Source: Cinnamomum chago (Eukaryota; Streptophyta; Magnoliopsida; Laurales; Lauraceae). Taken from it: DNA of 64,000 nucleotides. The notes below the pieces were generated by a model. It had not been told where the DNA came from, made no database searches, and saw nothing but the letters and a program-made list of their open reading frames with translations. Within the stretch, counting starts at the first letter, position 1; every line of letters starts with the position of its first letter. Below are positions 45,839-58,273 of the stretch, one piece after another. The position numbers and the translations under genes are program-made. Location: contig CP142461.1 in assembly GCA_038049695.1 (NCBI GenBank), positions 25,241,001-25,305,000 of the forward strand, given 5' to 3'.

Positions 45839-48800
45839 AGTAGTGTACCAAAAGTTCCGTCCAACGCGCCTGAAATTTAGCCGTTTCAAACGCAGAACTC
45901 CCAAAACGGTTTACCAAACCCAACATTCACCCGAAACCCATTTCAAACCGAAAAGAATCTCGAAATAACCTGGAATGCGCATCTCAGCAGAGAATCCCTT
46001 CAATTGCATTTTGAGGCACAAGAGTAGTGTACGAAACTTTAAACCTTATTTTCAATTAAAACTCAATCCAGGAGTTTTCTAGAAGGAGTTTTGGACCGAG
46101 AGTCGCATGAAACACATAGTAGAGTCAACAATTTCGTATAGCTCCATTGATTGCATTTTCGTACAAAAGTTCCGTCCGACGCGCCCGAAGTTCGGGTTTT
46201 AGCCTTTTCAGACGCAGAACTCCCTGAAGTTTTTTCCAAACCCAAGATCCGCCCAAAACCCGTTTCAAACCGAAAAGAATTTCGAAATAACCTACAATGC
46301 GCATCTCAGCCCAGAATCCCTTCAATTGGATTTCAAGGCGTAAGACTAGAGTACGACACTTGAAACCCTATTTTCAATTATAAGTCGATACCGGAGTTTT
46401 CTAGAAGGAGTATTTGGACCGAGAGTCGCATGAAACACATAGTAGAGTCAACAATTTCGTATAGCTACATTGATTGTGTTTTGTACAGATGTTCAATACG
46501 ACGCGCCCGAAGTTCGGATTTTAGCCTTTTCAAACGCACAACTCCCTGAAGTGTTTTCCAAACCCAAGATTCCCCCGAAACCCGTTTCAAATAAAAAAGA
46601 ATCTCGAATTAACCTACAATGCGCATCTCAACCCTGAATCTCTTCAATTGGATTTCGAGGCGTAAGACTAGAGTACGACACTAGAAACCCTTTTTTCCTT
46701 TAAAACTCGATCCCAGAGTTTTCTAGAAGGAGTATCTGGACCGAGAGTCGCATGAAACACATAGTATAGTCAACAATTTCGTAAAGCTACATTGATTGAG
46801 TTTTCATACAGAAGTTCCGTACGACACCCCCGAAGTTCGACTTTTAGCCTTTTCAGTCGCAGAACTCCCTGAAGTGTTTACCAAACCCAAGATTCACCCG
46901 AAACCCATTTCAACCCGAAAAGAATCTCGAAATAACCTACAATGCGCAACTCAGCCCGGAATCCCTTCAATTGGATTTCGAGGCATAAGACTAGGGTACG
47001 ACACTTGAAACCATATTTTCTATTAATGCTCGATCCTGGAGTTTTCTAGAAAGAGTATTTGCACCGAGGGTCGCATGAAACACATAGTAGAGTCAACAAT
47101 TTTGTAGTACTCCATTGATTGTGTTTTCGTGCAGAAGTCCCGTACAACGCGCCCGAAGTTCGAGTTTAAGCCTTTTCAGACGTAGAACTCCCTAAAGTGT
47201 TTACCAAACCCAACATTCTCCCGAAACAAGTTTCAAACCGAATAGAATCTCGAAATAACCTACACTGCACATCTCAGCCCCGAATCCCTTCAATTGGATT
47301 TCGAGGCGTAAGACGAGAGTATGACACATGTAACCAAATTTTCTTTTAAAACTTGATCCCGCAGTTTTCTATAAGGAGCATTCGGACCGAGAGTCGAATT
47401 AAACACATAGTAAAGTCAACAATTTTCTAGTACTCCATTGATTGTGATTTCGTATAGAAGTTTCGTACGATGCGTCCGAGGTTCGGGTTTTAGCCGCTTC
47501 AGACGCAAAACTCCCTGAAGTGTTTTCCAAACCCAAGATTCACCCGAAACCCGTTTCAAACAGAAAAGAACCTCGAAATAACCTACAAAGCGCATCTCAA
47601 CCCAGAATCCCTTCAATTGGATTTTGAGGCGTAAGAGTAGAGTACAACACTTGAAACCTTATTTCCTTTTGAAACTCCATCCCGGAGTTTTCTAGAATGA
47701 GTATTTGGACCGAGAGTCGCATGAAACACATGGTAGAGTCAACAATTTTTTACTGCTCCATTGATTGAGTTTTTATACAGAAGTTCCGTATGATGCTCCC
47801 GAAGTTCATCTTTTAGCCTTTTCAGTTGTAGAACTCCATTAAGTGTTTACCAACCCAAGATTCACCCGAAACTCGTTTCAAACCGAAAAGAATCTCGAAA
47901 TAACCTACAATGCGAATCTCACCCCAGAATCCCTTCAATTGGATTTCGAGGCGTAAGACTGGAGTACGACACTTGAAACCTTATTTTCTGTTAAAGCTCG
48001 ATCCTAGAGTCTTCTAGAATGAGTATTTGGACCGAGAGTCGCATGAAACACATAGCAGAGTCAACAATTTTGTACTGCTCCATTGATTGAGTTTTTATAC
48101 AGAAGTTCCATACGACGCTCCCGAAGTTCTGCTTTTAGCCTTTTCAGTCACAGAACTCCATTAAATGTTTACCAAACCCAAGATTCACCCGAAACTCGTT
48201 TCAAACCGAAAAGAATCTCGAAATAAACTACAATGCGCATCTCACCCCAGAATCCCTTCAATTGGATTTCGAGGCGTAAGACTGGAGTACGACACTTGAA
48301 ACCTTATTTTCTATTAAAGCTCGATCCTGGAGTTTTCTAGAATGAGTATTTGGACTGAGAGTCGCATGAAACACATTGTAGAGTCAACAATTTCGTAAAG
48401 CTACAATGATTGAGTTTTCATACAGAAGTTCTGTACGACGCTCCTAAAGTTCAGCTCTTAGCATATTCAGTCGCAGAATTCCTTGAAGTGTTTACCAAAC
48501 CCAAGATTCACCCGAAAATCGTTTCAAACCGAAAAGAATCTCGAAATAACCTACAATGTGCATCTCACCCCAGAATACCGTCAAATGGATTTCGAGGTGT
48601 AAGACTAGAGTACGACACTTGAATCCATATTTTCTATTAAAGCTGGTTCCTGGACTATTCTAGAATGAGTATTTGGACCGAGAGTCGCATGAAACACATA
48701 GCAGAGTCAATAATTTTGTACTGCTCCATTGATTGATTTTTTATACAGAAGTTTCGTACGACGCTCCTGAAGTTCTTCTTTTAGCCTTTTCAGTCGCAGA

Positions 48801-51800
48801 ACATCCTTAAGGGTTTACCAAACCCAAGATTCACCCAAAACTTGTTTTAAAACCGAAAAGAATCTCGAAATAACCTACAATGCGCATCTCAACACAGAAT
48901 CCCTTCAATTGGATTTCGAGGCGTAAGACTAGAGTACGACACTTGAAACCTTATTTTCTTTTAAAGCTCGATCCTGGAGATTTCTAGAAAGATCTTTTGG
49001 AACAAGAGTCGCATGAAACACATAGTAGAGTCAACAATTTCGTATAGCTACATTCATTATATTTTTTTACAGATGTTCCATACGACGCGTCCGCAGTTCG
49101 GGTTTTGGCCTTTTTAGACGCAGAACTCCCTTAACTATTTACCAAACCCCACATTCACCCGAAACCCATTTCAAACCGAAAAGAATCTCGAAATAACCTA
49201 CAATACTTATCTGAGCCCCGAATCCCTTCAATTGGATTTCGGGGAGTAAGACTAGAGTACGACACTTGAAACCTTTTTTTCTTTTCAAAGTCGATCCCGG
49301 AGTTTTCTAGAAGAAGTATTTGGACCGAGAGTCGCATGAAACACAGAGTAGAGTCAACAATTTCATAAAGCTACAATGATAGAGTTTTCATACAGAAGTT
49401 TCGTATGACGCTCCCGAAGTTCTGCTTTTAGCCTTTTCAGTCGCAGAACTCCATTAAGTGTTTACCAAACCAAAGATTCACCCGAAACTCGTTTCAAACC
49501 GAAAAGAATCTCGAAAAAACCGACAATGGGCATCTCACCCTAGAATCCCTTCAATTGGATTTCGAGGCGAAAGACTGGAGTACGACACTTGAAACCTTAT
49601 TTTCTATTAAAGCTCGATCCTGGAGTTTTCTAGACTGAGTATTCGGACCGAGAGTCGCATGAAACATATAGTGGAGTCAACAATTTCGTATAGCTACATT
49701 CATTGAATTTTCGTACAGAGGTTCCGTACGACGCGTCCGAAGTTCGGGTTTTAGTCTTTTCAGACGCAGAACTCCCTAAAGTATTTACCAAACCCAACAT
49801 TCTGCCGAAACCCGTTTCAAACCGAAAAGAATTTCGAAATAACCTACAATGCGCATCTCAGCGCCGAATCATTTCAATTGGAATTCGAGGTGTAAGACTA
49901 GAATACGACACTTGAAACCTTATTTTCTATTAAAGCTTGATCCTGGACTTTTCTAGAATGAGTATTTTGACCGAGAGTCGCATGAAACACATTGCAGAGT
50001 CAACAATTTTATACTGCTCCATTGATTGATTTTTTATACAGAAGTTCCGTACGACGCTCCCAAAGTTCTGCTATTAGCCTTTTCAGTCACAGAACTCCAT
50101 TAAGTGTTTACCAAACCCAAGATTCACCCGAAACTCGTTTTAAAACCGAAAAGAATCTCGAAATAACCTACAATGTGCATCTCACCCAGAATCCCTTCAA
50201 TTGGATTTCGAGGCGTAAGACTGGAGTACGACACTTGAAACCTTATTTTCTATTAAAGCTCGATCCTGGAGTTTTCCAGAATGAGTATTTGGACCGAGAG
50301 TTGCATGAAACACGTAGTAGAGTCAACAATTTCGTATAGCTACATTCATTGTATTTTCGTAAAGATGATCCGTACGACGTGTCTGAAGTTCGAGTTTTAG
50401 CCTTTTTAGACGCGGAACTCCCTTAAGTATTTACCAAACCCAACATTCTCCCGAAACCCGTTTCAAACCGAAAAGAATTTCGAAATAACCTACAATGCGC
50501 ATCTCAGCCTCAAATCCCTTTAATTGGATTTCGAGGTGTAAGACTAGAGTACGACACTTGAAACCTTATTTTCTATTAAAGCTCAATCCTGGAGTTTTCT
50601 AGAATTATTATTTGGACCGAGAGTCGCATGAAACACATAGCGGAGTCAACAATTTTGTACTGCTCCATTGATTGAGTTTTTATACAGAAGTTCCGTACGA
50701 CGCTCCCGAAGTTCTGCTTTTAGCCTTTTGAGTCGCAGAACTTCATTAAGTGTTTACCAAACCCAAGATTCACCCGAAACTCGTTTCAAACCGAAAAGAA
50801 TCTCGAAATAACCTACAATGCGCATCTCACCCCAAAATCCCTTCAATTGGATTTCGTGGCATAAGACCGGAGTACGACACTTGAAACCTTATTTTCTATT
50901 AAAGGTCGATCCTGGAGTTTTCTAGAATGAGTATTTGGACCGAGAGTCGTATGAAACACATAGTAGAGTCAACCATTTCGTATAGCTACATTCATTGTAT
51001 TTTCGTACAGATGTTCCGTACGACGCCTCTGCAGTTCGGGTTTTAGCTTATTCAGACGCAGAACTCCCTTAAGTATTTACCAAACCCAACATTCTCCCGA
51101 AACCCGTTTCAAATCGAAAAGAAATTCGAAATAACCTACAATGCGCATCATAGCCCAGAATCCCTTCAATTGGATTTCGAGGTGTAAGACTAGACTACGA
51201 CGCTTGAAACCATATTTTCTATTAAAGGTCGATCCTGGACTTTTCTAGAATGAATATTTGAACCGAGAGTCGAATGAAACACATAGCAGAGTCAAAAATT
51301 TTGTACAGTTCCATTGATTGAGTTTTTATACAGAAGTTTCGTACGACGCTCCCGAAGTTCTGCTTTTAGCCTTTTCAGTCGCAGAACATCCTTAAGTGTT
51401 TAACAAACCCAAGATTCACCCGAAACTCGTTTCAAACCGAATAGAATCTCGAAATAACCTACAATGCGCATCTCACCCCAGAATCCATTCAATTGGATTT
51501 CGAGGCGTAAGACTAGAGTACGACACTCGAAACCTTATTTTCTATTAAAGCTCGATCCTGGAGTTTTCTAGAATGAGTGTTTGGACTGAGAGTCGGATGA
51601 AACACATAGTAGAATCAACAATTTCGTATAGCTACATTCACTGTATTTTCGGACAAATGTTCCGTACGACGGGTCCGAAGTTCGGGTTTTAGCCTTTTCA
51701 GACGCAGAACTCCCTAAAGTGTTTAACAAACCCAACATTCTCCCGAAACCCGTTTCAAACCGAAAAGAATTTCGAAATAACCAACAATGCGCATCTCAGG

Positions 51801-53536
51801 CCCGAATCCTTTCAATTGGATTTCGAGGTGTAAGACTAGAGTACGACACTTGAAACCATATTTTCTACTAAAGCTCGATCCTGGACTTTTCTAGAATGAG
51901 TATTTGGACCGAGAGTCGCATGAAACACATAGTAGAGTCAACAATTTCGTAAAGCTACAACGATTGAGTTTTCATACAGAAGTTCCGTACGACGCTCCCG
52001 ATGTTCTGCTTTTAGCCTATTCAGTCGTAGAACTCCATTAAGTGTTTAGCAAACCCAAGATTCACCCGAAACTCGTTTCAAACCGAAAAGAATCTCGAAA
52101 TAACCTACAATGCGCATCTCACCCCAGAATCCCTTCAATTGGATTTCGAGGCGTAAGACCGGAGTACGACACTTGAAACCTTATTTTCTTTTAAAGGTCG
52201 ATCCTGGAGTTTTCTAGAATGAGTATTTGGACCGAGAGTCGCATGAAACACATAGTAGAGTCAACCATTTCGTATAGCTACATTCATTGTATTTTCGTAC
52301 AGATGTTCCGTACGACGCCTCCGCAGTTCGGGTTTTAGCTTATTCAGACGCAGAACTCCCTTAAGTGTTTACCAAACCCAACATTCTCCTGAAACCCGTT
52401 TCAAACCGAAAAGAAATTCGAAATTACCTACAATGCGCATCACAGCCCCGAATCCCTTCAATTGGATTTCGAGGTGTAAGACTAGAGTACGACACTTGAA
52501 ACCATATTTTTTATTAAAGCTCGTTCCTGGACTTTTCTAGAATGAGTATTTGGACCGAGAGTCGAATGAAACACATAGCAGAGTAAAAAAATTTGTACTG
52601 CTCCATTGATTTAGTTTTTATACTGAAGTTCCGTATGACGCTCCCGAAGTTCTGCTTTTAGCCTTTTCAGTCGCAGAACATCCTTAAGTGTTTACCAAAC
52701 CCAAGATTCACCCGAAACTCGTTTCAAACCGAAAAGAATCTCGAAATAACCTACAATGCGCATCTCACCCCAGAATCCATTCAATTGGATTTCGAGGCGT
52801 AAGACTGGAGTACGACACTTGAAACCATATTTTCTATTAAAGCTCGATCCTCGAGTTTTCTAGAATGAGTGTTTGGACCGAGAGTCGGATGAAACACATA
52901 GTAGAGTCAACAATTTCGTATAGCTACATTCATTGTATTTTCGTACAAATGTTCCGTACGACGGGTCCGAAGTTCGGGTTTTAGCCTTTTCAGACGCAGA
53001 ACTCCCTAAAGTGTTTAACAAACCCAACATTCTCCCGAAACCCGTTTCAAACCGAAAAGAATTTCGAAATAACCAATAATGCGCATCTCAGGCCCGAATC
53101 CCTTCAATTGGATTTCGAGGTGTAAGACTAGAGTACGACACTTGAAACCTTATTTTCTATTAAAGCTCGATCCTGGACTTTTCTAGAATGAGTATTTGGA
53201 CCGAGAGTCGCATGAAACACATAGTAGAGTCAACAATTTCGTAAAGCTACAACGATTGAGTTTTCATACAGAAGTTCCGTACGACGCTCCCGAAGTTCTG
53301 CTTTTAGCCTATTCAGTCATAGAACTCCATTAAGTGTTTAGCAAACCCAAGATTCACCCGAAACTCGTTTCAAACCGAAAAGAATCTCGAAATAACCTAC
53401 AATGCGCATCTCACCCCAGAATCCCTTCAATTGGATTTCGAGGCGTAAGACCGGAGTACGACACTTGAAACCTTATTTTCTATTAAAGGTCGATCCTGGA
53501 GTTTTCTAGAATGAGTATTTGGACCGAGAGTCGCAT
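45839..53536. repeat. Satellite array IV (about 24 monomers; 4-mer higher-order repeats at right)
   Basis: Starts in a disturbed monomer at the Gypsy 2 junction. The left part (46130-47700) repeats the D-E-C-F-G monomer order of array III; the right part settles into an alternating pattern and, from about 50975, a four-monomer unit. The marker GTAAAGCTACAACG occurs at 51949 and 53241, exactly 1292 bp apart. The last five bases before 53537 (CGCAT) are a TSD. Confidence 0.95.
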
Positions 53537-53587
53537 TGTAAGACCCCGACCCGAGTGAACCCGGTTAGTGCTAATTAAGTTGCGTGT

Positions 53588-55295
53588 TGAAAGTCCTTGG
53601 AGGATCCTAACCCTAGAGGGGGGGGTGAATAGGGTGAGCTACAACTATGACCAATTTACACCAATTTTAACTTCTTAATATAAACTAGTCAAATGTGATG
53701 ATTAAACAATCAATATGCGGAAGCTAATAAACAATCACCACACAAGCAATCACCACAACACAATATTTATAGTGGTTCGGCCTCAATGCCTACATCCACT
53801 ACCGGCTTGTGCATCCATCACCCCACCGGATTTCCACTATTTATGCTTTTAACTAGGCTAAGCAATAACCCTTACAATGTTGCTTTTCAAAGGCTAAACA
53901 ACAACCTTACAAGATGCTTTTCTTAGGCTAAGCAATAACCTTACAATATGCTTTTCTTAGGCTAAGCAATAACCTTACACAATGTAGATTTCTCTAAGAA
54001 GGTGTCTTTCCAAAAGATCACTCTAAGAGATACAAATTAAAGCTCAAATGTTGTTGCCTCTTAAATAGGCTAATATGAAAGTTTAAAACAACTCACACAA
54101 ACACTCTATGAATGCAAAAGTGTATGCTCATGATGTGTGTGTGATGACTTCAATCAAGTTTAAAAAGAAAGCTTAATCAAATATATGCTTAAAGCATTTG
54201 AAAGTTTAAGACACACAAAAGTTTTGATTGAAGTTTGATGCAAATCACATGAATAATAAACAACTTGTTAATGACATGAAATTCAAAGAATCACAAGTTG
54301 TATGAAAAATAAAGTTTAATAAAGCATGTGATTTGATAAGAGTGATTGCAAACTAATCTAATTTACCAAGAAAGATATTGAGCTTGCAAATCAACTCTTT
54401 AAGGACTTGAAATCATGCATAAATGAAAATACAAAGGATTTGAACATGCATGAATTTCATTTGTATGGAAATCAAAATAACTTAGAAGATGTACCTTTTA
54501 AAAACTCATGAGTTTGATTTCCAAATAGCCCTCTAGCCTTTCCAACTTCTTCCCCTTTCTTTGGCTCCAAAATGCTCTCAAAAGTTCATGTGTCAAGCCT
54601 TCAAAAAGGTTAGAAATGAATGGACTTTATAGCCAAAAAGTGTCCAACGGCTAGTCCTAGGTCGACCGGCAAAGGGGTCTCGGTCAACCGAGAAAGCACA
54701 ACGGTCATAAAAATGACCGTTGGAGGCTTACAATTCAGAAACTGTGCAGACACCCTGCAGTGTCCTCGGTCGACCGGCGACACTGCCGGGCGAGTCCCTG
54801 GGGCCAAAAATCCAACTTTTTTTCAATTCAAAGTATTTCTTTGAGGGATCTTTGGGCCACTAAATCAAGCTTAAATAACAAGTTTTAAGACATTCTAAGA
54901 TGTTTAAAAACATGAAAAACACAAAGCCTAAAATGATTCAAAAGTTTAAAACCAAAGGCTAGCTTGATTTGATAAAACTCTTTTCAAATGAAAATGCATA
55001 CAAAAATGATTATTTTTGTGAAGAATGTATGCAAGACTCAAACCTAAATTCACAAGAAGATTTTCCAAAAGTAATGCACAAGGAAATAGGTTTTCAAAAG
55101 AGTTTGGGTTTCAAAACTAATGCATCCAAGTTTAAAACCAAAACATGCATAAAACAAAAGCTTTTCCAAATCTTAAAAGCTATGCATGTATAAAACTAGA
55201 TTTCAAGGTTTTCTAAAACAATGCAAGTGTGAGTTAATCAAATGATGCTAAAGTGCAAATGCATCCATCAAATTGCAAAAACAAAATTCCTAACA
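53588..55295 (-). mobile_element. Solo Sirevirus-like LTR nested in the solo Gypsy LTR
   Basis: Plus-strand text TGAAAGTCCTTGG...ATTCCTAACA is the reverse complement of an LTR like 37348-39127; it is 1708 bp with TSDs CGTGT (53583-53587 and 55296-55300). Orientation is opposite to its host LTR. GTCGAC palindromes (54658-54693, 54765-54778), an inverted repeat (54699-54722), the TATA box (54626-54631) and mini-hairpins (53845-53980) are all present in reverse. Confidence 0.93.
54658..54778. repeat. GTCGAC palindromes and inverted repeat (nested solo LTR)
   Basis: Partly decayed palindromes (GGTCGACCGG, CTCGGTCAACCGAG, CTCGGTCGACCGGC) around an inverted repeat CAACGGTCAT/ATGACCGTTG (54699-54708 and 54713-54722). 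Relative to the Gag-only element both arms have changed together: GGTCAGA/TCTGACC there, GGTCAT/ATGACC here. Confidence 0.8.
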
Positions 55296-55649
55296 CGTGT
55301 TAGTGCTAAGCTTGATTAATGTTTTTGGTCTAGTTGGGTTTGGAATAGCCTTGATTCTAGTTTTGGGCCTTTTTGAGTGATTGATAGCTTGTGGGGCCCT
55401 TTGGGGGTTCCCTTTTTCAGCTTTGCATTTTCTTGTGAAATTTTCCCGACGTGTTTTAAATTGTGTTTTTGGCCCGTTGCATTCATCTTGTGGATTCTTA
55501 CATCTTTCATGTTGATCTCGTGTCCATTCGAGGCCCCGAAACCCGATTTCAAAGCCTTGAGGGTAACACAGTCAGTTCACACCAAATCTGTACCCAAAAC
55601 TTAATATTCTCGAAACCCGCGAAACATACACTTTTTGGAAACTAGATAT

Positions 55650-55680
55650 TTCGACGAACATTTCTTCCTTCTTCGTCGAA
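55650..55680 (+). repeat. Conserved LTR hairpin, solo Gypsy LTR
   Basis: TTCGACGAA (55650-55658) and TTCGTCGAA (55672-55680), a perfect 9-bp inverted repeat with 13 intervening bases, as in the other members. Confidence 0.75.
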
Positions 55681-56471
55681 TTCATCCGAGGACCCGAGAG
55701 AGATGATTTCAGCCAACGTAGCACTTTAAGTTGTGGGACCCAACCACCCAAGTGTTAACAAAGAGGAACCCTTCTCTTCCTTCTCCATTTTCATGTTCCA
55801 GCTCAACTATGAGTCTAGGGTTTTTCTAGCAAGTTTCTTCTTCTTTTTCTTCTTCTTGCTTCTCCATCTCCAAGCCTCACCAAGAGCTCATCAATCAAGG
55901 AATGGAGATTGCCAATCTCTTCCTCATCTCACAAGCTTCCTCTTGATACTATTTTTAGAAGAATCCATCAACTTTGGGACTTCCCTTGAGCTTACCTTGT
56001 CCATTAGGGGACCTTGCAAGTAAGTGATCTTATTCATCTCCTAGATTAGTGATCTTCTAGCCTTAGGGAAGCTACATTTGCATTATTGGAAGTTCTTTCA
56101 TTTTCATTCTTTGTGTAACCCATTTTAGGGTTGTTTTTGGGGTTTTTGATTGTAGCTTGGCTTTGGGCTATTGAAGTGATTTGAGGCTTGTTTTTGGCTA
56201 GCTTGGACTTGAGGCAAGTGAATGTTTGGATGTTTTTAAGTTTGAAATGGTTTGGTGATGCATTTATGGTTTTCATGCTTTCATTGATTTCTTCATTGAT
56301 TTTTCCATGGTTGAAATAAATGATCTTTACACATCTTGATAGCCTCATTTAATGTCTTGGAATCATGTGTTTAAGTCTCCTTGTTCATAGTTAATTGTGG
56401 TTGTTGAGGTGTTGGAAGGAAAGGAAACAAGAAGGAGAAAAATCAAGTTCTCGGGCTTGCTTCACGCCCAG

Positions 56472-56590
56472 TGCCGATCGATCGGTCTGACTTTTAACTG
56501 TAAGGCTTTTTGGACCGATCGATCGGCCCTGCGTATTTCTGGTACAGAAATTTTGACCGATCAATCGGCCCTTCGGTCCGATCGATCGGG
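56472..56590. repeat. GATCGATC palindrome cluster (solo Gypsy LTR)
   Basis: Four copies of CCGATCGATCGG or a variant: perfect at 56474-56485 and 56578-56589, one more perfect near 56516-56527, and one with CAATCGG near 56555. Confidence 0.88.
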
Positions 56591-58273
56591 GGACTCAGTT
56601 TGAGTCCAGTGAGTTTTGAAATTTTTTTTTTTTGTGGACCTTGGCTACCCTCCTTGGACTCACTTGACCATATGTGAGAGCGTCTTGAGCCGATGCTCTT
56701 CACGGTGGGTCCGGAATGCATCGAAGTTCAATCGATTCAATCTTGAACGGGATGGAACGACACGATATCCTCTTCATACCCAAATGCAAAGTCTATTTCC
56801 TTGGGTATCGCAAATTCTATTCCTTTCGGTGACTGAGTAGGTTGCTCGATGGTTCCGGGTTGACATCCTACTTAGGATGGACCGTTTATAGTCTTGTTTT
56901 CCTATCATAATATCTAGTTATAACCATAAGCTCAATTTAAGTTTAAAAGTCGTAAAAGTGCATAAGGAGCCCGAAATGTCTTCAAACTCAAGGAGTACCA
57001 AGTAATGGCTATAATTGACATACGGGACCCCTATTCACTTAAATAGATCTTGAAATCAATATTTCCCGGAATTGTAATAGTTCGTTTTATTCCTTCATTT
57101 CCATGATTTACCTTACATGACCTGTTTTCCCGAAAGCTTGATGGTTACACTAGTAACATGAACTTGTCCCGAAGAGTATTGCCCGATATGAAATGAAAGT
57201 GATACATTGAATATTCTTGCCCGTGCATTGATTTACTTGTACTTGATTTACTTGCATATGTATCGATGTGTTATTTAACCTATGTGTCGGCATCACTAAG
57301 CTTGGATACCTTGTCGGTTTGATCCACCGACTTGGAAATCCCTCTCCCGTCCCGCCAGCTGCAGTTTGGATCCCGATACCCGGTCATTACCGTGGTCCCG
57401 TCCCGATACCCGGTTCGCTACCGTGGTCCCGTTCCCGTATATTTATATTGTATATATGTTTACGTTGCTTCTCCTCACCTTGTGTGACTGAGATCAACGT
57501 CCCGTGATACTGTTGTCACTTTAGTGACAGAGGACTTAGCTTTATGTGATTGCCACCTTGTTATTCCCGATTTCCTTGGTTACCTCATATGTTCTATCTT
57601 GTTTATATGTTTTCTAGCAAATGATTTATCTATTTGGTGAGAGTTCTTGCTTTAACAGATTTCCTTGCTTTTCGAGATATTTCATCTATTACATGTTGTC
57701 GTATCTTCTCACTCTCTTGCCAGACCGTCGTGTCTGATCCTTCGCTTTGGTACTCAGGTCCCGTTGCTGGTTTCCTTGAGGAGGGGCCGGAGGAGGCGGT
57801 AGGTGAGCTGCAGCCTCTAGTTGAGTGGCGTGCTGACGATGTCATGTAGACATCGGGTTGCCAAGAGGCGTAACATTTTGGGGAGGACTTGTTAACTATT
57901 CTTTGGGTTATTATTTTGTAATATTGGCCTTTGTTGGCCTCTAATTTTGGGGAATGTAACTAAATGATATTTTGTCTAATTTTAACAACTATTGGGAAAC
58001 ATGCTATAGATCATTGCTCTTTCTGATACACTTTTGACATTTGATATTAATGCTTGCATGACTAGAGATAGTCTGACTATTTGATTTGCTACACGCTTCC
58101 GCACTCAACAGAAATATTCATGCAAGGTTGTGATATCCTCACCGCGGACACCTGTGGGAAATTAAATAAATCATATATGGTGGATGTAGGTAATCCTCAC
58201 CAATCATCTTGAATAATCATTACACACTAATGTCCCGATCCCGGATTGGGATTCCCGGTCCGGGGTCGCGACA

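Larger units (their letters stand above)
53537..58273 (+). mobile_element. Solo Gypsy LTR (with nested solo LTR)
   Basis: TGTAAGACCCCGACCC...GGGGTCGCGACA, flanked by perfect TSDs CGCAT (53532-53536 and 58274-58278). No internal region is present. Without the nested insertion it is about 3.02 kb, close to the 3.08-kb LTR of Gypsy 1, with the same end blocks and conserved hairpin (55650-55680). It has a GATCGATC palindrome cluster (56472-56590) in place of CTCGAG. It inserted between two monomers of the 1292-bp higher-order repeat. Confidence 0.94.
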
